A DNA stretch of 64,000 nt. Origin: Dryomyza anilis (lineage: Eukaryota > Arthropoda > Insecta > Diptera > Dryomyzidae). Position 1 is the first letter of the stretch. The number at the start of each line of letters is the position of its first letter. A model generated the notes under the pieces. The model did no database searches. It had not been told where the DNA came from and saw only the letters and a program-made list of their open reading frames with translations. The translations under genes and the position numbers were made by a program. This document shows, in pieces, positions 21,587-32,534 of the stretch. Location: positions 48,581,983-48,645,982 of the forward strand of contig OX638133.1 in the NCBI GenBank assembly GCA_951804985.1, written 5' to 3'.

Positions 21587-21993
21587 GTGGCGCACGGAAT
21601 GAGCGTTGACTTGCCATTATGTCGCTCCAAATTTCCAAAGTACTGGATGAGACACAGCACCCGCGGCTGCATTCCGCTGCAACTCTATCAGCTGGTGATA
21701 CTTGTCGACAATGAGGTGCCGCTCACCGGTGAGGATGAGGTGACGCTTTTCTGCAACAACAACGCGCTGCCCTTTTGTCTACTCGAGCACAAGTTGATGA
21801 AGCCCATAGCGCAATCGTGTCGCTCACTGTCACATTTTCAGCATGCGCTGGAGCTGGTTCTGACCGAGGAGGCCGAGGCAAACAACCCAGCCAACCCACA
21901 CTTCTGCTCAGCACACTTTTCATGAGATTTCGCTCTGGCCATATTTTTACTCGATGGCCGGCAATTTGGAGCGACATAATGGCAAGTCAACGC
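21587..21993 (+). pseudogene. RIC1: RIC1 fragment: WLPL-like to AGN region
   Basis: The frame reads LPLCRSKFPK, then IPLQLYQLVILVDNEV, LPFCLLEHKL, IAQSCRSLSHFQHALELVL and, one frame over, SLWPYFYSMAGN. These agree in order with the middle of RIC1 ([62 protein letters not shown]), with internal deletions. Codon use is GC-richer than the surroundings, as expected of a captured host exon. There is no promoter, start context or complete domain. RIC1 identity is by residue pattern from memory of the family. Confidence 0.7.
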
Positions 21994-22551
21994 AGTCAAA
22001 CAGTTTTCGGTTTCTGGACGGTTACAGGGGTTCGAGTGTTATTTTTTTTTTTTTTTTTTTAGTCTCCGCTCGTACGTATTTCGATTAAACAAATAAAATG
22101 TTAATTTTTAGATATGTTATTGAATAGAAATTTTCAATGTCCATATTTGTTTCTCTTACATGGAATTAGTGGTAGTTAAATATCATGGCCTCAGCCCAGT
22201 ATCCTTTGTAGCGTCGAATTGGAAATAAGATTTTATAGTTTGCCATTCCAGATCTTTTATTTAACTCCACAAAATTAAAATTATCTGAACTTTCCATTCG
22301 CTCAATTACCGATTACAAAACAATGATAAAAGTATTGTAAGTAATTCAATTAATTATTCAAGTATCAAATTGGAAATATTAACAATAATGTTGATCATTT
22401 TTTTAAAAAATGACCTCCAAATTCGATAGACTATATCTCCAAAACCTATCCATAGGATTTTGTATTATGTCAATTTTGGAGAAAATAATTTTATAATGAA
22501 GTTTTTGTCACAGCGATTTTTTTTTAAATTTTGTAAAGTAGTGTAAACTTA

Positions 22552-23407
22552 TAGCCCTATTCTAACGAGCATCACAAATTCTCACAATTTTATGTCAAAA
22601 ACCTCAGAAAGTTTGCGGTGAATCTCAAATTGAGATGTTTTAAAATTCTGGCAAAGGTTGAGATGCTGAGAGGGTCACAATAATTAAGAACATTGTGAGG
22701 CAGATCACAACGTATAAACAAAATCTGAAATTATATTTTAATACGAATTAGTTTAACAGTTTTTTAATTAATTAAGGAAGAGTAACAACCCGGATAGACA
22801 CAAAATATCAAAAAATTGCCGCTAGAAAACCGAAACTGCAGTTAAAAATTGTAGGCATATTTCCTATATGCGAAGACGCTGCTTTTTCACTTAAAATACA
22901 TCAAACACTTAATGCCCGATTTACATTGTATCTTCTGTGAGTCTCACTGTATCTCCCAGGATTGCATTTTTTCAAAAAATTGATATTTTTATATGAAAAT
23001 TTTAAAAAAATGCAACCCTAGGCGATACAGTAAGACTCGCAGAAGATACAATGTAAATCGGTCATAACACATTACTTTAAATGAAATTTCACAAACTTAG
23101 ACCATATATTGGTACCATTTAAATTATTAAAATGCATTTTAAATGCATAATTAATTTCAAAACTGCGTACAAACAGAAATTCTTATGTTCTTATGTTGTT
23201 TGTTTACATTTATTTTAAATTAAGTGAAAATTAAACATCAAATATGACATAAAACTCTCTTCCCCACAGTGTGTATTTTTGGAGAAATTTTTTGTTAGAT
23301 TTTTGACAGAATATAAAGTTGAGACTTTGATCACAATTATTCTAACAAGAAAAACACCTCTCATTGAGATGTGACTTGTGAGTGCTCACAATGCCAGAAT
23401 AGGGCTA
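22552..23407. mobile_element. 856-bp TIR element TAGCCCTATTCT with TTA target
   Basis: The ends TAGCCCTATTCT and AGAATAGGGCTA are perfect inverted repeats. TTA flanks both sides (22549-22551 and 23408-23410), fitting PIF/Harbinger-type insertion (a TA reading is also possible). Subterminal sequences rich in TCACAA and TTGTGA repeat at both ends. A 155-bp foldback is nested inside at about 22912-23066. Confidence 0.8.
22912..23066. mobile_element. 155-bp near-palindromic foldback MITE
   Basis: CGATTTACATTGTATCTTCT near 22917 pairs with AGAAGATACAATGTAAATCG ending near 23060. The arms continue inward through CACTGTATC and GGTTGCATTTTTT. A related half is found at 60613-60670, so it is a dispersed family. 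The whole unit could fold into one hairpin. Confidence 0.75.
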
Positions 23408-24139
23408 TTAGTTTAAACTACGTTTACTCACTACGTGAGACAAGCAGTTTTTCAGTGGCTGTTTAAGTGTTATTCAGATCAGCGCTTAACATATGGCAGC
23501 ATCGGCAAATTATCGATTGTGAATTCCATTTAAGAAGAAGAGGATTATTTTTCTCATTCGGAACAGCTGATATTTAAGTTGCGAAAATTACGAAATTTAC
23601 AAGAAATTACAAATATAATTTAGAATAGTATAATGCACGAAATAATAAATATTAGTGCAAATTTGTGCGTGTAATCGTTCATTGTTACTTTATGCAACAA
23701 ATAATAGCAGAAAACTTATAAAATGGAAACCGATGGACAGAAAAATGATCGTAAAGAGCGCATCTCACATTTTTCTGCCAAAAACATCGAGAGTTTAAAC
23801 GTAGTTTAACCCACCGACATCTGTGGGTTAAACTAAGTTTAAACTTCAACTAACACTGAAAAACTAGTCTTAACTTAACTAGTACAAATTATTTTGAAAT
23901 TTTTCGACCATTTTTAGTTTACGAATGTGGCGATCACTTGTAATTAATAATTGTCAATATGTCTTATTTCAAAAATATAAATCGCGAACAACTCAAAAAT
24001 AAACTGAGTTTTGTACAACCCCTTAAACACAAAAAGTCAGGACCAAAAATAGGGTCACATTAGATATAATTAAAAATTTATATATTTTCAAAGAAAAATA
24101 ATTTGAAAGTAATAATTTTATAATGTCCGTAAATATATT

Positions 24140-24861
24140 CAGCCCTATCGTGAAGACTTGGGGAATATTCTATTCCCTCGAAATTTTTTGTTCCCAGGTA
24201 AAATTTTTTGGTATCGGCAATCTCCCAGGAACAGCAATTCCACCGGAATTTTGTTCGAAATTCGAATGCAGTTTTACAATATGGACAGATTTTTTTTTGG
24301 TTATCTTTATCATTTCAGATAATAAAGTTGTAAAATAATAGTTCAGATATAAAATATGTATACAGATCTTTATTATTTGCATTAACTATACTTTTATGCA
24401 CAAATTTCACATTTTTTAACTCAATAAAAGTTTAATTTGCAATTAGAACTGAACATCAGAGCTCTAATCACGTATGACGACAATCGTCTAACGATATCGT
24501 TTAGACGATAGTCTTACATAAGCAAAAACAATAGTGTTTTGTGACTATCGTTTCAACGACGATCGTTTTTAAGTTACGTGATGAGAGCCCAGGCAACGCT
24601 AAATGAGCTATTTTGCCAAATGTCAAACAGTGTTGTTGGATAAAATTGCGTTGTGTTTTGAAAATAAATATTGAAGTTAAAATTATGTTAAACTGCAATT
24701 AAAAGTATATAAAATGAATCTTAATTGTAGTTTTTCATTTAAGAAAATGTTGTGAAAAATTAAGATATTCCCCATTTTTTCCCTTTTCGAATATTATTCA
24801 CGATATCTATTTTCCACCAAGGGTAAAAATTCCCTGAGGAATTTTATTCACGATAAAGCTG
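24140..24861. mobile_element. CAGCCCTATCGTGA element nested in the Tc1-like copy
   Basis: Left end CAGCCCTATCGTGAA and right end TTCACGATAAAGCTG are inverted with two mismatches. The same host sequence without the insert is seen at 56396-56430 (AAATATATTAAAATAAAATT), which shows the insertion point and an ATT direct repeat (24137-24139 and 24862-24864). No transposase is present. Confidence 0.75.
24459..24590. mobile_element. 132-bp MITE nested at third level
   Basis: GAGCTCTAATCACGTATGAC at the left is matched by the complement of TTACGTGATGAGAGCCC at the right. Between are further inverted pieces, GACGATAGTC and GACTATCGT. The related copy at 20542-21080 lacks it and reads GAACATCAGGAAATGC across the site, so the insertion is real. 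The target duplication is at most CA. Confidence 0.75.
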
Positions 24862-25445
24862 ATTAAAATTCAATTTTAAAAATAAAATAAAAGTTGAAAT
24901 GGAGACTCCTAACTTAGTTGAATTACTAAAGCTGGCTTAAAAAGTTCCCGACTTGATATGTGATTACCCACATTCATGACAGTTTTCTATGGTCTACCTT
25001 TTAAAAAATGCTGTTTTGGAGCCAGAAATGCATTGTGTAATGTAATGTGACCTTCCAATAGATTTGGTTGATTTGCGATGGCTTAGACCTTTGATAATTT
25101 TTTAACATTTTAATGATCTGACATCTGCTTTGCCCGTCCCATATTTCTAAAGTAACATATTTTATTTTTAAAATTGAATTTTAATATACTTACGGAGATT
25201 GAAAGATTATTTATTACTTTCAAATTATTTTTCTTTGACAATATACATAATTTTAATTATTTTTAATGTGACCTTTTTTTTTTGTCCTCTTTCAATACTG
25301 ACTTTTTGTGTTTAATGGGTTCCACAAAACTCAGTTTATTTTTGAGGTGTTCGAAAAGAATAATTTTTGAAATAAGACATATTGACAATAATTTATTAAG
25401 TGTTTTCCACATTTGTAAACTAAATATTTCAAATTAAGTGGAACA

Positions 25446-25513
25446 AGCAATTGTAAATAGGCACTATTGAATACAAGCAATTGTAGATAGGAACTATTGA
25501 ATATAAGCCATCG
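25446..25513. mobile_element. end fragment of the CGAGGGCTTATA element
   Basis: TTGTAGATAGGAACTATTGAATATAAGCC and ATCGATATTATA match the right end of the element at 34969-36189. The unit TTGTARATAGG.ACTATTGAATA is present twice in a row. It truncates the Tc1-like right arm. Confidence 0.6.
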
Positions 25514-26735
25514 ATATTATAATATTTATGTAATTATATTATATAATAAATTTTTCTTTTTTTATTTAATTAGACTAAACTACTTGGCGCCTATTTGTAC
25601 GAAGTTGGACAACTGTAATATATTTTAATTGTAAACCTTTTTAAAAATTATTAATACTTTTGGGTTTAAAATAATTTAATTATTTTTCAATCAATAATGT
25701 TTGTATATAATTTAAAATACAATAATATTATACACATTTATATTTCAAAAATTGCATAAAGTCTAAAATATAATATTTTTTACGTAATGTTCATCAAATA
25801 AAATTATCCATACAAAATAATTCGTTTTCGTATCTTATTATGTCTACCACTTACGTACAAGCACTATAGTAATATCATCCCTGCCCTGCAAACACACTTT
25901 CGATAGTATTTATTTCGAATTCTAAGCGATGTCGTTAAATTTAAAGTAGGCTTTGAACTTCCACATGAAAATAAAATAACTGCGTGAACAGAATACGGTC
26001 GGTCAGAAAAAAATGTGATAGCCAATATTGAAAACTACAACAAATTTGCCACTTGGTCAGGATGGTGCCACTGGGCTCATACAAGATACATTTTTTAGAT
26101 GCTGTATGTCGACAGTGATATCGAGATATTTCACACCAGGTAGTACTTAACAACCACAACAATTTTTATTGTATCCTTTATTTTTCTGTTAAAAATTTTG
26201 ATAATGAAAATAAGTTAGTGATGAGTTATTATTAGCAGTCATGAAAATTAAATCCATGCTATATAATCTTACAAAATACCATTAAAATTTACAGAAATAG
26301 TTCCAACTAAATATAAATTTTTTTTTAAAAATAATCCTTTTTTCCAACGGTTTCTAATCGATGAGAGCAAAATTGGCATACATTAATGCGGTCATTTTAA
26401 TTGTTTGATTGGAAATATTAACAACAGTCCTGTTACGATAGCAATAAGACTTCTTTAATATAACCATCTATTAGTATTTATAAGACTGTTGTAAATTAAC
26501 AAGATCTTATGTTTTAATACGAAGCTTGTAGCAGCAACAGCAATACTTTTTAATCAAAAATAAACTTGTGACATGACTGTTTTTGTTAATAGAACAACAT
26601 TTTGATTTTAGAGTGGTCATCTGTAAACAAAGTTTATTTCAAAAGGATGTATCTCAAAAAGAAATGGCGAAAGTCAACTTTAAAATTAAAGTCAGCTTTT
26701 TGACGTTTTATTTTTTATGAAAATTTTCAAAAGTA
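25514..26735. other. AT-rich stretch with no recognised feature
   Basis: No open frame with a recognisable product and no inverted termini were found. The sequence is dominated by A and T runs. Confidence 0.5.
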
Positions 26736-27588
26736 CACTCAGAAGAAAATGTACCATTAAGTACTTTATGGTACGACCATTGATCTTATGGTTCATGTAT
26801 TAATAGTTTTTTCTTTAAAAATCAAAAGTTTTCTCAAAAATTCAATAGTATTTGAAAAATTCAGTACCATAAATTTAAATAGTTCAATATTATTATTTTA
26901 AATAGAATAAATACTGTTGTTTTAATGGTTTCCTCCTATAAACATAAAACGAATACAAAAATGTTCGTTTTGTACGTCATTCTGCGTGTTTACTCAAAGT
27001 GGTCGCATGTATTTTTTTGTTATAATCCACATTATTAAACGCGACATTGGTGAGTGCTCAATGTATTTAATGTAAATAAATTATATTTATATATTTATTT
27101 ATATTTTTATTTATTACAGAAAATAAATAATACATCGAACTTCTATTATGGCAACGGACTCAAAAATAACTGCAGACTCAAGTACTACAATCAATTATTG
27201 GAAACCAAAGCAAACATTAAATGTGTTATAACCTTTTGCAGCAAGAAGTGTCTTTTTATGTGTGTGTTGTAAAAGTGAATATCAATTTCGACATTAAATT
27301 AAATAATATATACAATAAATTGACTAAAATACATTTTTGTTTTAATAAATTATTAGGAAAATGTAATTCGACTATACCATAAAATTAATACGTATCATTA
27401 AATTTTTATAGGTCTTTCTTATTGACATTAAAATATCACATTATAAAATGTATGGTACAACCACACATTGTATTAAGAGTTTCAATAATACTGAACTGAT
27501 GGGACGCATCCTATTGACCAATTTTAATGGTATAAATTTTGTTTTTCTATTGAAATACTATCAATTTACCATGATTTTTTTCTGGGTG
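26736..27588. mobile_element. 853-bp TIR element CACTCAG/CACCCAG, TA target
   Basis: Ends CACTCAGAAGAAAAT and the complement of CACCCAGAAAAAAAT are flanked by TA on both sides (26734-26735 and 27589-27590). Shorter relatives are at 19450-19668 and, split, at 46948-47300 plus 51395-51502. It holds a small open segment after ATTTATTACAG (27119) starting MATDSKITADSSTTINYWK, of unknown nature. Confidence 0.75.
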
Positions 27589-28137
27589 TAGAATTAAAAC
27601 AATATCCTGGTACATGGTACATCCTGGTATACATCGTCATCGTCTTTATAAATCCTTCAAAAGCAAAATTTTACAACGACTTGAGATTTCTTCTCAGAAG
27701 AACCAAGTCCGACCGGCGGTGCTGCCATCAAAGTAAACTCTGAAAAGAAATATTTTCCATAACGTGTTGATAATTTAAATCACAGGATATTTTATTTTCA
27801 CTTTTACCATTAAAATGTAGTATTTGAGTTGGCACATTTTTACACCATTTTATTTACTTAAATTGTTGTGGATAAATCGAGCGTAAGGAAAAAGTACGCC
27901 ATTTTCCTTTTTTATGGTAGTCAAATGTCAAATACAGTCAACTGTAAATATCTAAATTTTCATTGCTGTTGTGGCAAACATCTCGTAACTATCTCCATAT
28001 ATGTCATATTTAAAATATATTAATAGTTTTGCTGCAACTTTTTTGAAACTTATCGGATGTTTGAATATTTGCTACAAGGCGTAAATTTAAAAGTATAGTT
28101 GCAGCAAGACTTTCATAAACATCTTGCTTTCTTAGTG
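27589..28137. mobile_element. CACTAAG element, left part missing
   Basis: It parallels 6500-6975, including GTCTTTATAAATCCTTC, AGAACCAAGTCCGACCGGCG and the right end CATCTTGCTTTCTTAGTG. The left half is absent. The CACCCAG element ends exactly where similarity starts, so that insertion probably removed it. Confidence 0.7.
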
Positions 28138-28139
28138 TA

Positions 28140-28225
28140 TATTAGTAAAGTCTCGTAGGTTATTCCCTAGAAAATTAATTATACTAGGTGATACATGATC
28201 ATGTGTCCGAAGATTATAAATACAC
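28140..28225 (-). pseudogene. LINE ORF2 tail scrap
   Basis: The minus strand reads LRTHDHVSPSIINFLGNNLR, parallel to LRIHDHVTSSVINFHGLSF of the fragment at 7100-7630. It is short and flanked by AT-rich sequence. Confidence 0.4.
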
Positions 28226-28568
28226 GGTAAAAAATGTTGGATTATTTTTTAAACCCTTCTTTGGATTACAGATGATTTCAATACTTTTATGTCTAATTTT
28301 TAAATTTCTCCGATTTTAAACTTTCTCAGATTGAAATTTAATATATTTCTTATTAAACATGGAAATGTAATTATTTTAGTTTATAAAATAATCCAAATGG
28401 TTTAAAAATTTAAACTTAATCCGATTGTATTAAAATTTAAACTCAAATAGTTTATTTGTCTGTTTATTTAATAGGTTTAAAATTTAAACTCAAATAGTAT
28501 AATCTCAGTTTATTTAATAATTTTAAACCATAAAAGGTTAAATTGTAAACCATACTTACTAAATTTAG

Positions 28569-28860
28569 TTCAGAATCGCAGGTTCGAATCTCGGCCAGGG
28601 CATTTTTTTTTCCAATTTTTTTTTTATTTTTTATTCTTTCTGATTTTTTTTGTAACTATTACTTACGAATTATGAAAAAATTTATTCAAAGATAAATAAA
28701 TAATGAAGCAACCAACTTTTGTCACAATAAAAATACTTCTAGCTATTGAAATTAATAATAAAAAAAATAGAAATTAAAAAAAGTGAAGAAAAAAGAATTA
28801 AAAAAAAAATGAAAAGAAAAATTAGGACCACGGCCGAGATTCGAACCTGTGATAATGAAA
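28569..28860. repeat. inverted pair of tRNA B-box-like sequences
   Basis: GCAGGTTCGAATCTCGGCC at 28577-28595, followed by a run of T, and GGCCGAGATTCGAACCTGTG at 28833-28852 are reverse complements. Each contains the Pol III B-box consensus GGTTCGAATC. No complete tRNA cloverleaf or clear A box is seen. They are most likely ends of two tRNA-derived SINE fragments in opposite orientation. Confidence 0.55.
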
Positions 28861-28950
28861 TAAATTCGTTGTCGCAATGTTAGTAACATTCACACCAGTG
28901 CTCGCTTTATAATTCAAAATGCCTTTTTCGACGACATAATAATAATGTAA

Positions 28951-29236
28951 TAGTTTGGCGCTACAGTCCTGTATAGAACTTCGGCCGAGCTCTCTCACCA
29001 TTTTGAGCTGTGCGTGTTATATTTGTACTCAAAGTGGTGAGACCTACAGTTTATTGCCGAATCCGAACGGCGGGTGAGAGCTTTTCATAGGCAATGGTTT
29101 TACTCTCGTAGGTTTGCCATTTACTGACGAGAGGTAGCACGGTATAGAAAAATGTTTCTATGAAAAGATGTTGTTATCCCCAGTCCAGGCTTGAACCGGC
29201 GACCTTTCGGCTACTGCAATCTCCGTTAGGCTCCGC
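28951..29236 (-). mobile_element. tRNA-derived SINE, diverged head
   Basis: It matches the complete SINE at 37089-37390 from ATAGTTTGGCGCTACAGTCC to CCAGTCCAGGCTTGAACC. On the minus strand the B box reads GGTTCAAGCC. The A-box side differs after CTTTCGGCTACTGCAATCTC, so the tRNA-like head is diverged or recombined. Confidence 0.75.
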
Positions 29237-29477
29237 ATTAACAATGCTTTTGTTTATATATTTGCCTTCAAAACAAAATTTTGAAATTTATTATTAAATG
29301 TCACAACGTTCAGACAGAATTATAAATCAACACAGGACTGCCCGAGGTATGTCGGCCACTCAGGTTCCACGTTAGTGGGGCGCAGAAAACAAATTTGTTT
29401 GGACAGCCAACATATTTTTTTACATATTAGCAACATATTCATAGCATTGTCCCAACGCTTCACGTTGGCAAGAATGA

Positions 29478-29612
29478 TAATAATTTGGCAAAGCGCTAAG
29501 CTTTGCACAGACACACCTCTTTCAGGTTAGCTTGCATAGTTAACAGAAGCTGGCAATAATTTGGCAAAGCGCTAAAGCTTTACTTAGACCACACCTCTTT
29601 CAAGAGGCTTGC
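29478..29612. repeat. imperfect tandem duplication, unit about 77 bp
   Basis: AATAATTTGGCAAAGCGCTA occurs at about 29479 and again at about 29554, each followed by AGCTTT and then CACACCTCTTTCA. The second copy has small indels. No gene was seen around it. A perfect GGTATTGTTAATACC hairpin lies further on at about 29817. Confidence 0.75.
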
Positions 29613-29947
29613 AATACAATTTTCCATTGCATAATTTTGGGTCTATGTTAAAATAAGCAAAGCAGCGATTGCCAACAATTCTGTTATTTCGCAATTGGTG
29701 TCAGCCAAAAACTGCAAGTCGGACTTTCTTCAAAAGTCACGTACACCAAAATTGAGTGAAAGTGAAAACTCACTAGAACATAGTGAGAATAGAATTTAAG
29801 AAAAGCTTGCAACGAAGGTATTGTTAATACCTTTAGTTGCAATTTAAAAGATTGTAGTTTAACCAACCTCAAGTGGAGGTACTAAAATAGTAAAAGTGTC
29901 TTTTCAACTCTAAAATTAATAAAAGTGTCTTTTCAAATCTAAAAATA

Positions 29948-30689
29948 AACCAGTTGGGAAGGTTAGATCACATGGGAAATTTTAAAGTAGGTGTAATTAT
30001 GATAGTTAGGATTATCAAAATTATAGTCGGTCTAAGCCGACTATAAATACCCTACACATATGTGTGGTTACCATTCAAAGTGATATATAGGTCACCAGGG
30101 TATACGAATCCTGAAAATAACTACAAACATTCAATCGCTGAAGAATTTCCATTCATTTGATACCCATATTTACAAATGGGTAGGTGTACCGAATTTCGAT
30201 TTTTTTTTTTGTGAACCACAAGTCTTTTCGCCGGAAAACATTATTATCATGTATTTGAGCATGATGTCAATATATATTTGACCAACAAAGTTTACCTAAG
30301 CACGTATACATAAAAATTGATCTTTATATGTACATTTTATATGTGGTATTTGAACATAAGTGGTCGGATCATAGGTCACCATGGACCGATCTCGCCAATT
30401 TTTTCGCACATACAGCGTAGGTATATGAGTAATCTAAGTTATAAGTTTCATTTATCTAGCTCTTCAATTTTAAAAGTCTTAGGGATTTCAACAGACAGAC
30501 GGACAGACAGACGGACAGACAGACAGACGGACAGACAGACGGACAGACGGACATCGCTAAATCGACTCAGGAGGTCATGCTGATCAAGAATATATATACT
30601 TTTCCATACCGGAGATGCTTTCTTCTGGGTGTTACAAACGGCGTACCAAACTGAATATACCCTTTCACTCTTAGTGTAGGGTATAAAAA
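29948..30689 (+). mobile_element. mini-me/DINE-1-like repeat, copy C (most complete)
   Basis: It runs from ACCAGTTGGGAAGGTTAGAT to CACTCTTAGTGTAGGGTATA. Internal landmarks are a hairpin TAGTCGGTCTAAGCCGACTA, CCTACACATATGTGTGG and a (CAGACGGA)n tract at about 30494-30550. The terminal piece TATACCC...GGGTATA (complement of the end) can form a 7-bp hairpin. Confidence 0.85.
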
Positions 30690-31124
30690 GTGTCTTGATT
30701 AATTAAAGTGTAAAATAAATAAATGTAAAATAAATCAACCGGTACGTCGGTACCAACCTCTCAAGGACCGAGAGTGGGAAGGAGGACGTAGAACGAAGGG
30801 AGGAGGAAGAAGGACGTAAAAAACCCAAATATAAAATGGTGAGTTTTTGAAGTTTTGAATAAAAAATATTTACACATTCTAACTATTAAAAAAAAAAAAA
30901 AATCAGTATATAATAATTTATGAAATTATAATTTACAAAATAATTTATAAATTATTAAATCAAAAATACAATATAAAATATTTAAAATCAAAATATGAAA
31001 CATTAATTATTTTTCAAAATGTAAAAATTTATATAAAAAAAAATGTCATAAGTAAAGGTAAACAAAGGACAAATATACCACGAAACATATTAAGAAATAG
31101 TAAATTACACTGTCGACAATCAAA

Positions 31125-31373
31125 ATGGGTACGGAAAATATTTTGAAACTCGTACGTTATTTGGTTCCCTGCTTTTCTGGAACGGATTCACCATTATTAA
31201 AAACAGAAATTTACAGATTTATTGAAGGTTGTAAAGCTGCGAAGCTTGGAATTCAAGATTCAGAGAATAATGTATTTATTAAATGCGTTAGGTTACGATT
31301 GAATGGGGATGCTTATGACTTACTAAATAGTAATACTTTAAATAATGTGCGCACTATATTTCAAGTAATTTAA
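31125..31373 (+). pseudogene. retrotransposon gag-like fragment
   Basis: An 82-codon frame with the pattern of the amino-terminal gag region of LTR retrotransposons: LVRYLVPCFSGTDSPLL, IYRFIEGCKAA, NVFIKCVRLRLNGDAYDLL. It ends at a stop and no capsid or nucleocapsid follows in frame. It is preceded by a diverged region with basic coding-like sequence (30740-30830). Weak identification; a short host protein cannot be excluded. Confidence 0.35.
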
Positions 31374-31949
31374 GTATTTTAAAATCAATCATTTAGCACA
31401 CGCCATGTTACATGAACAATTATATATTATACGAAAATTATATTAAGATTACATAAATTAGTACCACACCAGTAGTGTGACACCACATATTTGGAATAGT
31501 TTGAAAACAAAATTAAAATTATTGTTTGTAAAATATTCATGTAAATTTAAAATATCCGAGTGCACAAACATTTTTATTTAGAGTGACCAACAGCGCTGGA
31601 TACTCAAAAGACGCATAGATAATCGTTGGGGTCTTGGGACTTTAATGGGGACATGTGAAAGGAGCTCTGGATGTTATCAACAAGAAACAGAAGTGTAGCA
31701 GATGTCCAGCAGATTCAAATAAAGAAAAGAAAAACGAAGAAATGAAGCAGAGTGGCAGCATATTTGAAGACGTAGAAGGATGCACTAGGAGCAAACTTGT
31801 TCTTATACCAAGCACAGGTAGATTGCAGTGATTGAATTTTAATCATAAAACTACAACTGCCAGAAACAAGATGCAGAAAACAATATTCAACATTGATCTT
31901 GAAAATGTATAGAAAAAGTCAAATTATTATGTCTTCCATCGCACATAGA

Positions 31950-32140
31950 GATGAAGTGATGCAGTAACGATTTTCTGACATCAACAATTCAGAAATCTAT
32001 AATATTCTAAATAAAACGACATGAGCACCAAGATGTTCCACAAAAAAGTAGTGAAGCAGATGCCCAGCGATTTTCTGATATCAACAATTCAGAAATCCTT
32101 AGGCTACATAAAGTGACATGAGCACCAAGATGTTTGACAA
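31950..32140. repeat. diverged tandem duplication, unit 100 bp
   Basis: CGATTTTCTGACATCAACAA (31968) and CGATTTTCTGATATCAACAA (32068), each followed by TTCAGAAATC and later ACATGAGCACCAAGATGTT. It lies just before a 115-codon frame (32118-32465) of unknown nature that begins MSTKMFDKIAEKN. That frame may be a retroelement remnant. Confidence 0.7.
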
Positions 32141-32534
32141 GATCGCAGAAAAGAACACTCATCTCGAACGAATCGTCAACCAAGTCAACGAAACCAAAAC
32201 TCTTGACCGACTAAGAGTCCAGCGTATCAACATGACGACGTCTACTCGAGATAACACCATTAGCAAATTCCACAAGAACCATCGAAGCCCAACAGATCCA
32301 ACACACTACATACAACGAAACATTGAAGATGAACAAGGCAAATCCGACCCAACACACAGAAGAGCAAGAGGAGAAATCTGGTCCAACAGTAGGGCATACA
32401 AAAGTCACTCATGTAATTATTTACACCTCTCTAACCCAAATATAAAATCAAAATATTCATTTTAAAATACCAACAAACACACACACTCAATACACATGCA
32501 AAATACGTATAAGTAAAGTAATTTGAAGAAGTTT

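Larger units (their letters stand above)
21086..22000 (+). mobile_element. RIC1-fragment-carrying repeat, copy 1 (ends lost)
   Basis: Similarity to the copy at 58178-59324 begins at AGTCCCGTCGTAGCGG (compare 58275) and covers both captured RIC1 segments and the non-coding pieces between them. Relative to copy 2 it holds about 130 extra bases after GATCTG (21306-21435), which look intron-like (GTAGGT to TTTACAG). The outer CAGGG terminal repeats of copy 2 are absent here. The right side instead ends in a perfect 31-bp inverted copy of its own coding segment. Confidence 0.7.
23867..25445. mobile_element. Tc1-like element with about 250-bp inverted ends, multiply invaded
   Basis: The left arm (23867-24120, with CAAAAATAAACTGAGTTTTG and AACACAAAAAGTCAG) is the reverse complement of the right arm (25190-25445). 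A third copy at 56106 starts ACAGTTACGGACAAAATAAT, a typical Tc1-family terminus. Two other elements are nested within. The middle (24880-25135) matches 56440-57290 on the opposite strand and may be transposase remnant, but I could not read a DDE motif. Confidence 0.65.

Noticed and set aside
21587..21925. Functional RIC1 gene or novel 112-residue protein
   Set aside because: Pieces are frameshifted, internally deleted and in the wrong order, and a second equally broken copy exists at 58.6 kb.
24123..24338. 71-codon frame across the CAGCCC element end
   Set aside because: It crosses the boundary between two transposons and has no conserved features.
28569..28612. Functional tRNA gene
   Set aside because: Only a B box and a T run are present; no acceptor stem, A box or cloverleaf could be drawn.
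32118..32465. 115-codon frame beginning MSTKMFDKIAEKN as a host gene
   Set aside because: It sits beside a diverged tandem duplication and a gag-like scrap, and no splice or domain support is visible; retroelement debris is more likely.
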